64,000 nt of DNA from contig NZ_OY771647.1 of assembly GCF_963674925.1 (NCBI RefSeq), positions 2,805,501-2,869,500 of the forward strand. Reading direction: 5' to 3'. This stretch comes from an uncultured Draconibacterium sp. GTDB taxonomy: Bacteria; Bacteroidota; Bacteroidia; Bacteroidales; Prolixibacteraceae. The translations under genes were made by a program, and so were the position numbers. Under the pieces are notes generated by a model, which made no database searches, had not been told where the DNA came from, and saw nothing but the letters and a program-made list of their open reading frames with translations. Shown in pieces: positions 43,675-52,285 of the stretch (positions within the stretch are counted from its first letter, which is position 1; every line of letters starts with the position of its first letter).

Positions 43675-43689
43675 AACAAGAAGTGTAGA

Positions 43690-43863
43690 ATGAGTACAGA
43701 AAAAGTACTGGCGGCCATGCAGGCTGCCGGAAAACCAATGAAGGCCGGAGAAATTGCAGATGCTTCAGGATTGGATAAAAAAGAAGTGGATAAAGCAATG
43801 AAGGTGCTGAAGGCCGAAGAAAAAATTGTGTCACCAAAGCGTTGCTTTTGGGAACCAAAATAA
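43690..43863 (+). CDS. small winged-helix DNA-binding-like protein
   Basis: This 57-residue protein (MSTEKVLAAMQAAGKPMKAG at the start) folds as a minimal wHTH: helix 1 VLAAMQA, the GKPMKAGEIADASGLDKKEVDKAMKVLK turn and recognition helix, and a short wing KIVSPKRCFWEPK. Similar 55-70-residue MarR-like proteins occur in Bacteroidota. It lies 15 bp after the Fe-type SOD and before a perfect palindromic terminator. DNA binding and any control of the SOD gene are inferences. Because of its length it is easily missed by gene callers. Confidence 0.8.
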   Translation: MSTEKVLAAMQAAGKPMKAGEIADASGLDKKEVDKAMKVLKAEEKIVSPKRCFWEPK

Positions 43864-43870
43864 AGAAAAC

Positions 43871-43900
43871 AAAAAACGGGATTTTAAAATCCCGTTTTTT
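43871..43900. terminator. bidirectional terminator, perfect 30-bp palindrome
   Basis: AAAAAACGGGATTTT followed immediately by its exact reverse complement. It serves the SOD/wHTH unit on one side and the sugar symporter gene on the other. Confidence 0.85.
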
Positions 43901-43917
43901 ATCGTTTCAACTAAAAA

Positions 43918-45294
43918 CTATTTTTTCCAGAGACTTTCCATCTCCTCCAAAGTTTTTCCTTTTGTTTCGGGTACCATCTTCCAAACAAAGAAGAAAGACA
44001 GTAAACTCATTAATCCATAAAAACCATAAGTTACCGCACCACTGAACTCCATCATGGCCGGATAGGTTGATGAAATAAAGTAGTTAGCTGCCCACTGAGC
44101 AACAACCGCAATTGCAACTGCACGACCACGAATTTTATTCGGGAAGATTTCCGAAATAAGAACCCAGCAAATAGGTCCCCACGACATCATAAATGAAGCA
44201 GTATAAACAATGATGAATATAAGTGTGCTAATTCCAATTATTTCGAACAAAGCTAAGCCTGCTATTGCAAACATTCCAACGGCCATCCCGATTGAACCAA
44301 CCATTAACAGTGGTTTACGGCCCCATTTATCAACCGTTACAATGGCTATAACAGTAAAAATAACGTTCACTAATCCCATTACAATGGTTTGCAACATCGA
44401 AGCGTCTTTTGCAGCTCCCATACTTTCGAATATGCGTGGGGCGTAATACAATGCCACATTAATGCCTACAAATTGCTGAAATACTGAAAGCAGAATACCA
44501 ATAATAATTACCAGTTTTCCGTACGACCATAATTTGCCTGAATGACTTTCAACGGTCGCTTTAATATCGTTAAGAATTTCTTTTGCCCTGCTTTTTCCAT
44601 TAATTTTTTCGAGAATAACAAGGGCTTCGCTATCTTTTTGTTTCAAAGCGAGGTATCGTGGTGTTTCGGGAACGAAAAACAGCAATAGTCCAAATAAACC
44701 AGCAGGTATCGACTCGGATAAGAACATTCTTCTCCATCCGATTTCGTTGATCCATTCCAGCGTTTGACCATTAGCAATTCCCCAGTTAACAAAGTATACA
44801 ACCAACATTCCAAAGATGATCGCAAACTGGTTTATCGAAACTAATCGTCCGCGAATACCTTCAGGGGCAATTTCGCCAATATACATGGGAACAATAGCCG
44901 ATGCCATACCAACGCCAATTCCTCCAATTATGCGGTAAACATTAAACATGTATAACAGCCCCAAAGTGGCCTGGCCTTTTTCGAAAAATAAGAATTCAGG
45001 ATATCCCGAACCCAACGCTGATATAAAAAACAGCAAGGCGGCGATCATCAGCGATTTTCTACGGCCAATTTTTAGTGCAAAAATACCCGATATTCCACCT
45101 CCAATAATACAGCCAATTAAGGCACTTGAAATGGTTAAGCCGTGAATTAAAGTACTTAGGCCCTGACTATCGATGAGGAAGGCTTGTACCGATTTCTCGG
45201 CACCTGAAATAACCGCTGTATCGTAACCAAAGAGCAAGCCTCCTAGTGTGGCTACAATGGTTATCGAAAAAATATAAAAACTATTGTTCTTCAT
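43918..45294 (-). CDS. sugar porter family MFS transporter, probable D-xylose:H+ symporter
   Basis: This 458-residue protein has 12 helices and all sugar-porter signatures: GYDTAVISGAE (helix 1), GRRKSLM after helix 2, GGIGVGMASAIVPMYIGEIAPEGIRGR (helix 4/5), VPETPRYLALK at the domain junction, the helix-7 motif QQFVGINVALYY and PETKGKTLEEME at the C-terminus. Sharing the locus with xylA and xylB makes xylose the likely substrate (XylE-like). It is the last gene of the xylose cluster, 206 bp beyond xylA, with a hairpin in its leader. Confidence 0.93.
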   Translation of the reverse strand: MKNNSFYIFSITIVATLGGLLFGYDTAVISGAEKSVQAFLIDSQGLSTLIHGLTISSALIGCIIGGGISGIFALKIGRRKSLMIAALLFFISALGSGYPEFLFFEKGQATLGLLYMFNVYRIIGGIGVGMASAIVPMYIGEIAPEGIRGRLVSINQFAIIFGMLVVYFVNWGIANGQTLEWINEIGWRRMFLSESIPAGLFGLLLFFVPETPRYLALKQKDSEALVILEKINGKSRAKEILNDIKATVESHSGKLWSYGKLVIIIGILLSVFQQFVGINVALYYAPRIFESMGAAKDASMLQTIVMGLVNVIFTVIAIVTVDKWGRKPLLMVGSIGMAVGMFAIAGLALFEIIGISTLIFIIVYTASFMMSWGPICWVLISEIFPNKIRGRAVAIAVVAQWAANYFISSTYPAMMEFSGAVTYGFYGLMSLLSFFFVWKMVPETKGKTLEEMESLWKK

Positions 45295-45323
45295 AATATT
45301 GGTAATGTTAGTTTAGTATGAAG

Positions 45324-45357
45324 AAGCCCAATTCAAACTAATTTTTGAACCGGGCTT
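45324..45357 (-). terminator. hairpin between xylA and the symporter gene
   Basis: A 14-bp stem with two G-U pairs (AAGCCCGGTTCAAA / TTTGAATTGGGCTT) and a 6-nt loop lies 144 bp after xylA and 30 bp before the symporter ATG. It may terminate or attenuate readthrough. No long T run follows. Confidence 0.5.
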
Positions 45358-45500
45358 TCTTTAAATATTATTTAAGATAAGTCTTGATCTATCTGATTTA
45401 CATATGTGTTATATATAGGCATTAAATGGCTGCTTTAATCATTCATATTTATATATAATCTTCTCATATTAAATTCAAAATAATCAGGTTTCTGATCTTA

Positions 45501-46817
45501 TTAAATGTACATGTTTACAATTGCTTCGTACAATTCTTGCTTACCACTTATTTGTTTTGGTTCGCCATTTGCTTTAGCATATTCGTAAACATCTTCGAAT
45601 GTAAGTTTACCTTCTTCAAACTCTTTACCTTTACCTTCGTCAAATGACGCGTAACGCTCTGAAAGCATTTTCTCATATGATGAATCTTCCAAAATAGCAG
45701 CAGCTGTTTCCAGTGCACGTGCCATAACATCCATTCCGCTAATGTGTGCAATGAATAGATCTTCAAGGTCGGTTGAGTTACGACGGATTTTAGCATCAAA
45801 GTTAGTACCACCACCTTGAGTACCACCACCTTTTAGGAAAACGATCATTGCCTGAGTTAATTCGTAAAGGTCGATTGGGAATTGGTCAGTATCCCATCCG
45901 TTCTGAACATCACCACGGTTAGCATCAATTGCTCCAAGCATGCCATTATCAACAGCACATTGTAATTCGTGCTCGAATGTGTGACCAGCCAAAGTAGCGT
46001 GGTTTACTTCAATATTGATTTTGAAATCTTTCTCTAAACCATATTCTTTAAGGAAACCCATTACTGTTTCTGTGTCCACATCGTATTGATGTTTCATTGG
46101 CTCCATTGGTTTTGGCTCAATAAGGAATGTTCCGGTAAAACCTTTTGAACGTCCATAGTCGCGTGCCATTTGCAACATAGTTCCCAGGTGTTGTTTTTCA
46201 CGTTTCATGTTTGTGTTCAACAACGACATGTAACCTTCACGTCCTCCCCAGAATACATATGCTTTACCGCCTAATTCGATGGTAGCGTCAATTGAATTTT
46301 TAATTTGAAGCATCGCACGGGCAGCAGTATCAAAATCAGGATTCGTGCTGGCACCGTTCATATAACGTGCATGAGAAAATACGTTGGCAGTACCCCACAT
46401 TAATTTAATTCCTGTCTCTGCTTGCTTTTGTTTTGCGTAAGCAACAATCTCTTTCAGGTTTGCTTCGTATTCTTCAATACTGTTACCTTCGCTTACTAAG
46501 TCAATATCGTGGAAACAGTAATATTCGATACCCATTTTTTCCATGAATTCGAAACCAGCATCCATTTTATCTTTTGCAGCTTGTACAGCATCTTCTGCGC
46601 CTACCCATGGATGAACCTGTGTGCCACCACCAAATGGATCGCCACCATCGGCACACAACGAGTGCCACCATGCCATTGAGAATTTAAACCATTCAGCCAT
46701 TGTTTTTCCATAAACTACTTTTTCAGGATTGTAGTAACGGAAAGCCATTGGATTTTTACTGTCTTTTCCTTCAAATTTGATTTTTTCCACTGATGGAAAA
46801 TAAACTTTTGTACTCAT
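45501..46817 (-). CDS. xylA: xylose isomerase
   Basis: This 438-residue class II isomerase converts D-xylose to D-xylulose. The metal and catalytic residues are visible: His103 and Asp106 (CFHDIDLVSEG), Glu234 and Lys236 (LIEPKPMEPMKHQYD), Glu270 and His273 (NIEVNHATLAGHTFEHE), Asp298 (GAIDANRGD), and Asp309/Asp311 (WDTDQFP). The N-terminal region has AWWHSLCADGGDPFGGGTQ. It is a cytoplasmic tetramer. It lies 59 bp downstream of xylB in the same operon. Confidence 0.98.
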   Translation of the reverse strand: MSTKVYFPSVEKIKFEGKDSKNPMAFRYYNPEKVVYGKTMAEWFKFSMAWWHSLCADGGDPFGGGTQVHPWVGAEDAVQAAKDKMDAGFEFMEKMGIEYYCFHDIDLVSEGNSIEEYEANLKEIVAYAKQKQAETGIKLMWGTANVFSHARYMNGASTNPDFDTAARAMLQIKNSIDATIELGGKAYVFWGGREGYMSLLNTNMKREKQHLGTMLQMARDYGRSKGFTGTFLIEPKPMEPMKHQYDVDTETVMGFLKEYGLEKDFKINIEVNHATLAGHTFEHELQCAVDNGMLGAIDANRGDVQNGWDTDQFPIDLYELTQAMIVFLKGGGTQGGGTNFDAKIRRNSTDLEDLFIAHISGMDVMARALETAAAILEDSSYEKMLSERYASFDEGKGKEFEEGKLTFEDVYEYAKANGEPKQISGKQELYEAIVNMYI

Positions 46818-46876
46818 ATCGCTAATTCTTAAATTATTATTGTTGTTAATTTGTCTGTAACTCCAGTTAATATTGT

Positions 46877-48358
46877 TTAGATGAATTTCTCCAATAAATT
46901 CTTCCAGTTGCCGTAAGCTTCTTCGTATTCAGCTTTTTTCTTCAAGTCCGGTTCAATGGTTTCCAACTTTTTCAGACTGCCAAATGCCTCATTAAACGAT
47001 TTGTAATAACCTGATCCAACTCCGGCACCTCGTGCAGCACCAACCGATCCGTCGGTATTGTATAATTCGATTGTGGCTCCTGAGATTCCGGCAAGCGTGT
47101 CTCTGAAAATCGGGCTGAGGAACATATTTGCTTTCCCTGCACGAATAACAGACGGATTAATACCAATATTTTTCATGATCTCCATTCCGTAATTGAACGA
47201 GAAAACGATTCCTTCCTGAGCCGCACGCAGCAAGTGTCCTTTATCGTGAATGTTAAAACTGATACCGCTAAATTGCGATCCGATATTTTTGTTCTGAAGA
47301 ACACGCTCGGCGCCGTTTCCAAAGGGTAGGATAGAGATGCCATCCGACCCGATAGCCACTTTCGAAGCCAGGTGGTTCATCGCTTCATACGAAAGATCTT
47401 CGGCTACCATTCGTTTCAACCAGGCATTTAAAATACCTGTTCCGTTAATACACAGCAGAACGCCAAGTCGTGGATCTTCCTGAGTATGATTAACGTGTGC
47501 AAATGTGTTTACCCGCGATTGCGGATCGTATTTAATTTCGCTGCTTACACCATAAACCACTCCCGAAGTTCCGGCTGTTGTGGCAATTTCGCCCGGATTC
47601 AGCACATTCAGCGAAAGTGCGTTGTTAGGCTGGTCGCCTGCTCGATAACTTACTTTTGTTTTTGTTGATAGACCAAGTTCGGCAGCCGTTTTGGCGCTCA
47701 GCTGGCCCGATGTTGCAAAAGTAGGTACTATTTCAGGAATAATATCGGACGAAAAACCATAGTTGTCGAACAACATTGTAGCCAGGTCGTTTTCATTGAA
47801 ATTCCACATAATTCCCTCAGAAAGACCGCTGATGGTTGTTTGTGCTTCGCCGGTAAGTTTCATCGCAATATAATCACCCGGGAGCATAATTTTATGAACC
47901 TTGGCAAAAGTCTCCGGCTCATTTTCTTTTACCCATTTTAGTTTCGATGCGGTAAAGTTACCCGGCGAGTTTAACAGATTGGTTAAACAACGCTGTCCAC
48001 CAATTTCCTCAAAAGCCTTGTCGCCATAAACAGCAGCGCGGCTGTCGCACCAAATAATCGACGGGCGCAAAACTTCCTGGTTTTTGTCAACCATTACCAG
48101 TCCATGCATTTGATACGAAATACCAATCGACTCAATACTTTCTTTATCAATATTGGCGGTTGAGAGAACTTCGGCCAATGCCAACTTCAGATTTTCCCAC
48201 CAAAGCTCCGGAGCTTGTTCTGCCCAGCCTGCTTTGTGTGCGGTAATTTTCATTTCCTGTTTTGGGTAAAACGATGAAGCTACCAGGTTTCCACTGTTTG
48301 CTTCTACTAACGAAACCTTAACTGAAGAGCTTCCGATATCGAGTCCTAATAAGTGCAT
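46877..48358 (-). CDS. xylB: xylulokinase
   Basis: This 493-residue FGGY-family kinase phosphorylates D-xylulose to feed the pentose phosphate pathway. The N-terminal ATPase-fold start LGLDIGSSSVKVSLVE is present, as are YQMHGLVMVD (substrate region) and the catalytic Asp in YRAGDQPNNAL (about 236-240). The second domain has GTGILNAWLKRMV and GRGxG-like GAARGAGVGSGYY. It is the first structural gene after the regulator. Its promoter carries a GAACAGAACAGA operator-like repeat. Confidence 0.96.
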   Translation of the reverse strand: MHLLGLDIGSSSVKVSLVEANSGNLVASSFYPKQEMKITAHKAGWAEQAPELWWENLKLALAEVLSTANIDKESIESIGISYQMHGLVMVDKNQEVLRPSIIWCDSRAAVYGDKAFEEIGGQRCLTNLLNSPGNFTASKLKWVKENEPETFAKVHKIMLPGDYIAMKLTGEAQTTISGLSEGIMWNFNENDLATMLFDNYGFSSDIIPEIVPTFATSGQLSAKTAAELGLSTKTKVSYRAGDQPNNALSLNVLNPGEIATTAGTSGVVYGVSSEIKYDPQSRVNTFAHVNHTQEDPRLGVLLCINGTGILNAWLKRMVAEDLSYEAMNHLASKVAIGSDGISILPFGNGAERVLQNKNIGSQFSGISFNIHDKGHLLRAAQEGIVFSFNYGMEIMKNIGINPSVIRAGKANMFLSPIFRDTLAGISGATIELYNTDGSVGAARGAGVGSGYYKSFNEAFGSLKKLETIEPDLKKKAEYEEAYGNWKNLLEKFI

Positions 48359-48392
48359 GATTATAAGTGAATTTATATATTTTAGTTTTTAA

Positions 48393-48422
48393 TCTGTTCT
48401 GTTCTGATACGGTGCAAAAATA
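48393..48422 (-). promoter_or_regulatory. xylB promoter with operator-like GAACAGAACAGA repeat
   Basis: A -7 box TATTTTTG (48422 to 48415) is followed 11 nt downstream by GAACAGAACAGA (48404 to 48393), placing the repeat just downstream of the predicted transcription start. The same 12-mer occurs at the regulator's own promoter. Confidence 0.65.
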
Positions 48423-48472
48423 AATTTATTTTGTATGATCTCAAACTTTAAAAAAAATGTTTTAAAACATGT

Positions 48473-49462
48473 TTACAGCGATGATCTGAGTTTTAAGCTT
48501 GTTGGAATCTCAACATTTACAGGCTTGCCCTGTACGATAAACTCAGCTGCTTTTTTCCCCATTTGGTTAAAATCGGTTGAAATTACCGTTATGCCTTCCT
48601 TAACGTATTTTTTCATCGGTGTTTCGTTGTACGAGATTACGCCGACTTCTTGTCCGGGTTCAAATCCTTTTTCAGAACACTGATCGAGAAATCTTGCCAA
48701 GGTACGGTCGCTCACCAGAAAATAAAGGTCTCCTTCCTTTAAGTCAAATTCATCGAAGGTTGTTATTACCCTGTGGTTTAATTTATATTTCTTAGCAAAA
48801 CGTTCGAAATGGTCCACAATCTCACGCGGGTGATAAGTGAAATCCGGGTAAAAAAGCGTAAAACGTTTGTATTTCGAAATGGCACTTTTATTTTCATCGA
48901 GGCAATTATAAACGGCTTCCCCAAAATTCTGATAAACACTCGATTTTCCTTCACCATTTATTTTCCAGTCGATAATAAGCAGTTGTTCTTCCGGAATTTT
49001 ATCGATAACATTTTTTACCTTTTTGTGGTCGAAATTCATTACAATATATTTAGTGTAACGTCCCACGCTTTCGGTAATAATTTTATCGAAAAGGTCGATG
49101 TTGTAATGGTGAAAGTGCAGATCAACACTAATGTTTTTAGGCAAATGATTCAGAATAGAGTGATAGAGCACTTCTTTGTAGGCCTTAAACGTATCGAGGA
49201 ACAAAAATATTTTGGTAATTTTTCGGGTAACAAAATAGCCGCGGTTGGGAACCGATTCTACCACACCACGTTTTTTAAGCTCGGCATAAGCTTTAAAAAC
49301 GGTATCTCTCGATAGTTTGCAATCCTTCATAATCTGATTTACCGAAGGAAGCATGTCGCCTTCTTTTAACTCGTTTCGGCTGATCGAGTCGAGAATGGCG
49401 TCAACCAATTGCTGGAATTTCAGAACATTGGAGTTCTTTTCTATAGTGAATTTTATGTTCAT
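48473..49462 (-). CDS. GntR-family transcriptional regulator with sugar-binding domain
   Basis: This 329-residue regulator has an N-terminal winged-helix domain (about 1-75) with GDMLPSVNQIMKDCKLSRDTVFKAY and the wing VVESVPNRGYFV. The effector domain that follows is of the periplasmic-binding-protein (LacI/AraR-like) type, e.g. VGVISYNETPMKKYVKEGITVISTDFNQMGKKAAEFI. It is oriented with xylB 114 bp downstream. Xylose or a xylose derivative is the expected effector. Autoregulation is supported by a shared operator-like repeat. Confidence 0.9.
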   Translation of the reverse strand: MNIKFTIEKNSNVLKFQQLVDAILDSISRNELKEGDMLPSVNQIMKDCKLSRDTVFKAYAELKKRGVVESVPNRGYFVTRKITKIFLFLDTFKAYKEVLYHSILNHLPKNISVDLHFHHYNIDLFDKIITESVGRYTKYIVMNFDHKKVKNVIDKIPEEQLLIIDWKINGEGKSSVYQNFGEAVYNCLDENKSAISKYKRFTLFYPDFTYHPREIVDHFERFAKKYKLNHRVITTFDEFDLKEGDLYFLVSDRTLARFLDQCSEKGFEPGQEVGVISYNETPMKKYVKEGITVISTDFNQMGKKAAEFIVQGKPVNVEIPTSLKLRSSL

Positions 49463-49488
49463 AGTCTGGTTTAATTTCAGAACCCTAT

Positions 49489-49510
49489 TCTGTTCTGTTC
49501 CACAAATCTA
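49489..49510 (-). promoter_or_regulatory. GntR regulator promoter with operator-like GAACAGAACAGA repeat
   Basis: -7 box TAGATTTG (49510 to 49503) and, 2 nt later, GAACAGAACAGA (49500 to 49489), covering the expected transcription start. It is identical to the 12-mer at the xylB promoter. Confidence 0.65.
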
Positions 49511-49765
49511 GTAATAATAATTGTAATAATCCTATTGAATTTGAAGCTCTTAATGAATTGTTTATTCTTCATTTAACATTTATTAAAGTTGGCCGGCGCA
49601 ATAGATTCAGGCAAAGTACGTTTTTGTGAAAAAGGGTAGAGTGAGGTTATTTTTTCTAGTGGTTAAGTTTGGTCAGCAATTCTTTTTTAGCCTCAGGTTC
49701 TATCCTTTTTTCTTTTAAATTGAAATAAGCTTATTAATTTTACTTCAGAACAAGAAGCAAAAATC
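49511..49765. other. divergent spacer, regulator to nitroreductase
   Basis: About 255 bp of AT-rich sequence without a gene or obvious repeat, between the divergently transcribed xylose regulator and nitroreductase genes. Confidence 0.5.
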
Positions 49766-50338
49766 ATGATCAAGGAACTTATAACCCGTAATCGCAGTTA
49801 CCGCCGGTTTGATGAGGCGGAAAAAATTTCTTCAGAACAAATTACCAAATGGATTGACCTGGCACGGCTTTCGGCCAGTGGAAGAAATGCGCAGCCGTTA
49901 AAATATGCCATTATTAACAAACCCGAAATGTGTGCAAAAATCTTTCCTTTTCTGGGGTGGGCCGGCTATTTAACCAACTGGAAAGGACCGGCTGAAGGGG
50001 AGCGCCCCGTGGCGTATGTTGCCGTTATTAAAGACCGCAATATTGCGGAAAACCACTATTGCGACGACGGAATTGCCATGCAAAGCATTTTACTGGGGGC
50101 TACCGAAGATGGTTTTGGCGGTTGTATGATTGGTTCGGTAAATAAAGCCAGGGTAGCAAAGTTACTGGGGCTGGACGAGAAGCTGGAATTATTATATATT
50201 ATTGCATTGGGCAAACCAGCAGAGACGGTTGTAATTGATGAGGCCAAAAATGGTGAAATAAAATACTGGCGCGATGAAAATGGAGTTCATCATGTGCCCA
50301 AACGACCGATTGATGAGATTGTAATTTGTAAAGATTAA
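49766..50338 (+). CDS. nitroreductase family FMN oxidoreductase
   Basis: This 190-residue protein has the family's FMN-binding N-terminus RNRSYRRFDEAEKISSEQI and ARLSASGRNAQPLKYAIIN, and a second FMN/NAD(P)H region CDDGIAMQSILLGATEDGFGGCMIG (about 98-122). It is followed by a glycine-proline loop, ALGKPAETVV. It should be a cytoplasmic flavoenzyme reducing nitro groups, quinones or enones with NAD(P)H; the physiological substrate is unknown. It stands alone, ending in a terminator shared with the proline dehydrogenase gene. Confidence 0.9.
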   Translation: MIKELITRNRSYRRFDEAEKISSEQITKWIDLARLSASGRNAQPLKYAIINKPEMCAKIFPFLGWAGYLTNWKGPAEGERPVAYVAVIKDRNIAENHYCDDGIAMQSILLGATEDGFGGCMIGSVNKARVAKLLGLDEKLELLYIIALGKPAETVVIDEAKNGEIKYWRDENGVHHVPKRPIDEIVICKD

Positions 50339-50347
50339 CAGCATAAA

Positions 50348-50373
50348 AAAAGGATGGCACTGCCATCCTTTTT
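50348..50373. terminator. bidirectional terminator, nitroreductase / proline dehydrogenase
   Basis: An 11-bp stem AAAAGGATGGC / GCCATCCTTTT with a 3-nt loop and flanking A/T runs, between convergent genes. Confidence 0.85.
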
Positions 50374-50390
50374 GGTTTAACTCCTAAAAA

Positions 50391-51302
50391 TTACCCCCTT
50401 ATAAAAAGTGCCTTAATTATATGTTGAGCCATTTTTGGATTCTCTTTTAATCTTCTGGTTGAATAGTTGAACCATTTTTCGCCAAACGGAACATATACAC
50501 GCATTTTATGTCCGTTGTCAACGATTAGCTGGCGCAGTTCGGGTGTTACTCCGTACAACATCTGGAACTCGTACATATCTTTCGGGATATTCATTTCCCC
50601 GATCATCTTCATCGATTCCTCAACCAGAAATTTATCGTGAGTAGCTATTCCCACGTACATTTTATTTTCAAACATGTATTTCAAATCCCTCAGGAAATGC
50701 TTGCGAACTTCGTCGTACTCTTTAAAAGCAATGTTTTCGGGTTCAACGTAAATACCTTTACACAGCCGGAAACTGATGGGGTAGTTTGCGTTATTCAGGT
50801 CGTTCAGTGCTACCAAATCGCTTGCGGTACGGCGTAAATAAGCCTGAAGTACGAGACCAACATGTTTTGGAAATTCTTGTCTCAAACGACGAAAAATATC
50901 CAACTCCATGTCAACACATTGCGAATCTTCCATATCAATTCGAATGAAAGAATCTTTTTGTGCTGCAAACTGAACCACTTCGCGAAGCAGGTTGTAGCAC
51001 ACCTCTTTATCCAGAAGCATCCCAAACATGGTTGGTTTTATCGAGAAATTACCTTGTACATTCTCCGAAGTAAAGCGCTCAATCACTTCCAGGTATTCGT
51101 CACGGTTTTTTTCTGCTTCGTCAAGTCTGGTAATAAATTCACCTAAAATATCAACCGTAACTTCAATTCCCTTTTCATTCAAAAGTTTTGAGGCAAGCAA
51201 ACCCTCTTCCATCGATTCACCTGCAATGTACCTTTTCGAGAAAACCCAAACCAGCTTTTTGGGCATGAAAGGCAGCATATTTGCTATTAACTTATTCAAC
51301 AT
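50391..51302 (-). CDS. proline dehydrogenase
   Basis: This 303-residue monofunctional PRODH (the short PutA-N-type beta/alpha barrel) oxidises proline to pyrroline-5-carboxylate with FAD. Visible elements are IRIDMEDSQ (about 139-147), VGLVLQAYLRRTASDL (about 174-189, FAD contact), SFRLCKGIY, GIATHDKFLVEE and FQMLYGVTPELRQ. The C-terminal RVYVPFGEKWFNYSTRRLKENP motif has the substrate-binding arginine pair. The downstream P5C dehydrogenase is not in this window. Confidence 0.93.
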   Translation of the reverse strand: MLNKLIANMLPFMPKKLVWVFSKRYIAGESMEEGLLASKLLNEKGIEVTVDILGEFITRLDEAEKNRDEYLEVIERFTSENVQGNFSIKPTMFGMLLDKEVCYNLLREVVQFAAQKDSFIRIDMEDSQCVDMELDIFRRLRQEFPKHVGLVLQAYLRRTASDLVALNDLNNANYPISFRLCKGIYVEPENIAFKEYDEVRKHFLRDLKYMFENKMYVGIATHDKFLVEESMKMIGEMNIPKDMYEFQMLYGVTPELRQLIVDNGHKMRVYVPFGEKWFNYSTRRLKENPKMAQHIIKALFIRG

Positions 51303-51586
51303 TTTATAATTTAGGTAAATACTATTTTTCGCAGCATAAAAATACTATGCGTGGCGCCCCTTGTGCAATGACGTTTATCATTGGCATATCATGATTTTAG
51401 GCAGCTTTTTTATAGAACTTCTTGATTATTAACGACATGAAAAAATTGTTAATTAAAGTAGGGCATTTCCGCTAAAAAAGTATCTTTGTCGGGATTAAAA
51501 AAGTTGAACCTAAAAATTTATTGAAGATAACAGTTGCCCGAATCGCAACTTATATTCAATATATTGATGAAGTAAAAATAAAAAAG

Positions 51587-52183
51587 ATGAAAGGAACATC
51601 GTTAGTAGTTAGTGTAGTGCTTTTTGTTGCAGTTGCAGTTTTGTACGTTTTACATTTTACAGGTAGCGGCGCCAGTGAAGGAACACCAATTAAAGCAGCG
51701 GCCGGAACGGGTGGTGATTTGAAAATCGCTTATATTAAAGCCGATTCTGTGCTTTTAAATTACACCTTATCACAGGATTTGCACGATGAGTTTACCAAAC
51801 AACAGGAAGCTTATACTACTGAGTACGGAACTAAGCGCCAGTCGTTTGAAAAGGAAGCAGCTGCTTTCCAGGAGAAACTTCAGCGTGGAGGCTTTTTAAC
51901 AGAACAACGTGCAGTACAAGAGCGCGATCGTTTGTTGGGTAAAGAGCAGGAAATTCAGAAACTTGACCAGGAATTGTCGACAAAACTGGCTAAAATCCAG
52001 CAGGATAACAACAACCAGATCCTTGACAATATGATGGATTACCTGGATCGTTACAATGAAAAAGCCGGTTACGATTACATCTTAAATGGTGCGAACGTTT
52101 TAGTTGGCCCTGAAACAACTAATATTACAGCCGATGTTTTAAAGGCTTTGAATGAAGAATACGAGGCCACAAAAACAGAATAA
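51587..52183 (+). CDS. OmpH/Skp-like periplasmic chaperone
   Basis: About 198 residues from ATG 51587, which opens MKGTSLVVSVVLFVAVAVLYVLHF, a signal anchor. An upstream TTG frame would add 22 unlikely residues. The mature part is a Skp-type coiled coil (about 80-150: Gln/Glu/Lys-rich with RQSFEKEAAAFQEKLQRGGF), framed by the KIAYIKADSVLLNY and YDYILNGANVLVG strands of the trimeric body. It should hold unfolded outer-membrane proteins in the periplasm. It is followed by a strong terminator. No bamA neighbour is present. Confidence 0.9.
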   Translation: MKGTSLVVSVVLFVAVAVLYVLHFTGSGASEGTPIKAAAGTGGDLKIAYIKADSVLLNYTLSQDLHDEFTKQQEAYTTEYGTKRQSFEKEAAAFQEKLQRGGFLTEQRAVQERDRLLGKEQEIQKLDQELSTKLAKIQQDNNNQILDNMMDYLDRYNEKAGYDYILNGANVLVGPETTNITADVLKALNEEYEATKTE

Positions 52184-52203
52184 TACAACATAAGCATAAA
52201 TGG

Positions 52204-52230
52204 AAATCCGGGTTAGCGCCCGGATTTTTT
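52204..52230 (+). terminator. terminator after the OmpH-like gene
   Basis: A 9-bp stem AAATCCGGG / CCCGGATTT with a 6-nt loop, followed by nine T residues. Confidence 0.88.
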
Positions 52231-52273
52231 TTTGATATAAACTGAAAGCCGGGTTCATCTTTAAAATAACTTT

Positions 52274-52281
52274 TAGCTTTG
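52274..52281 (+). promoter_or_regulatory. -7 promoter element just before the glycosyltransferase ATG
   Basis: TAGCTTTG ends 4 nt before ATG 52286, so the predicted transcription start falls at or next to the start codon. Confidence 0.45.
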
Positions 52282-52285
52282 TGCT

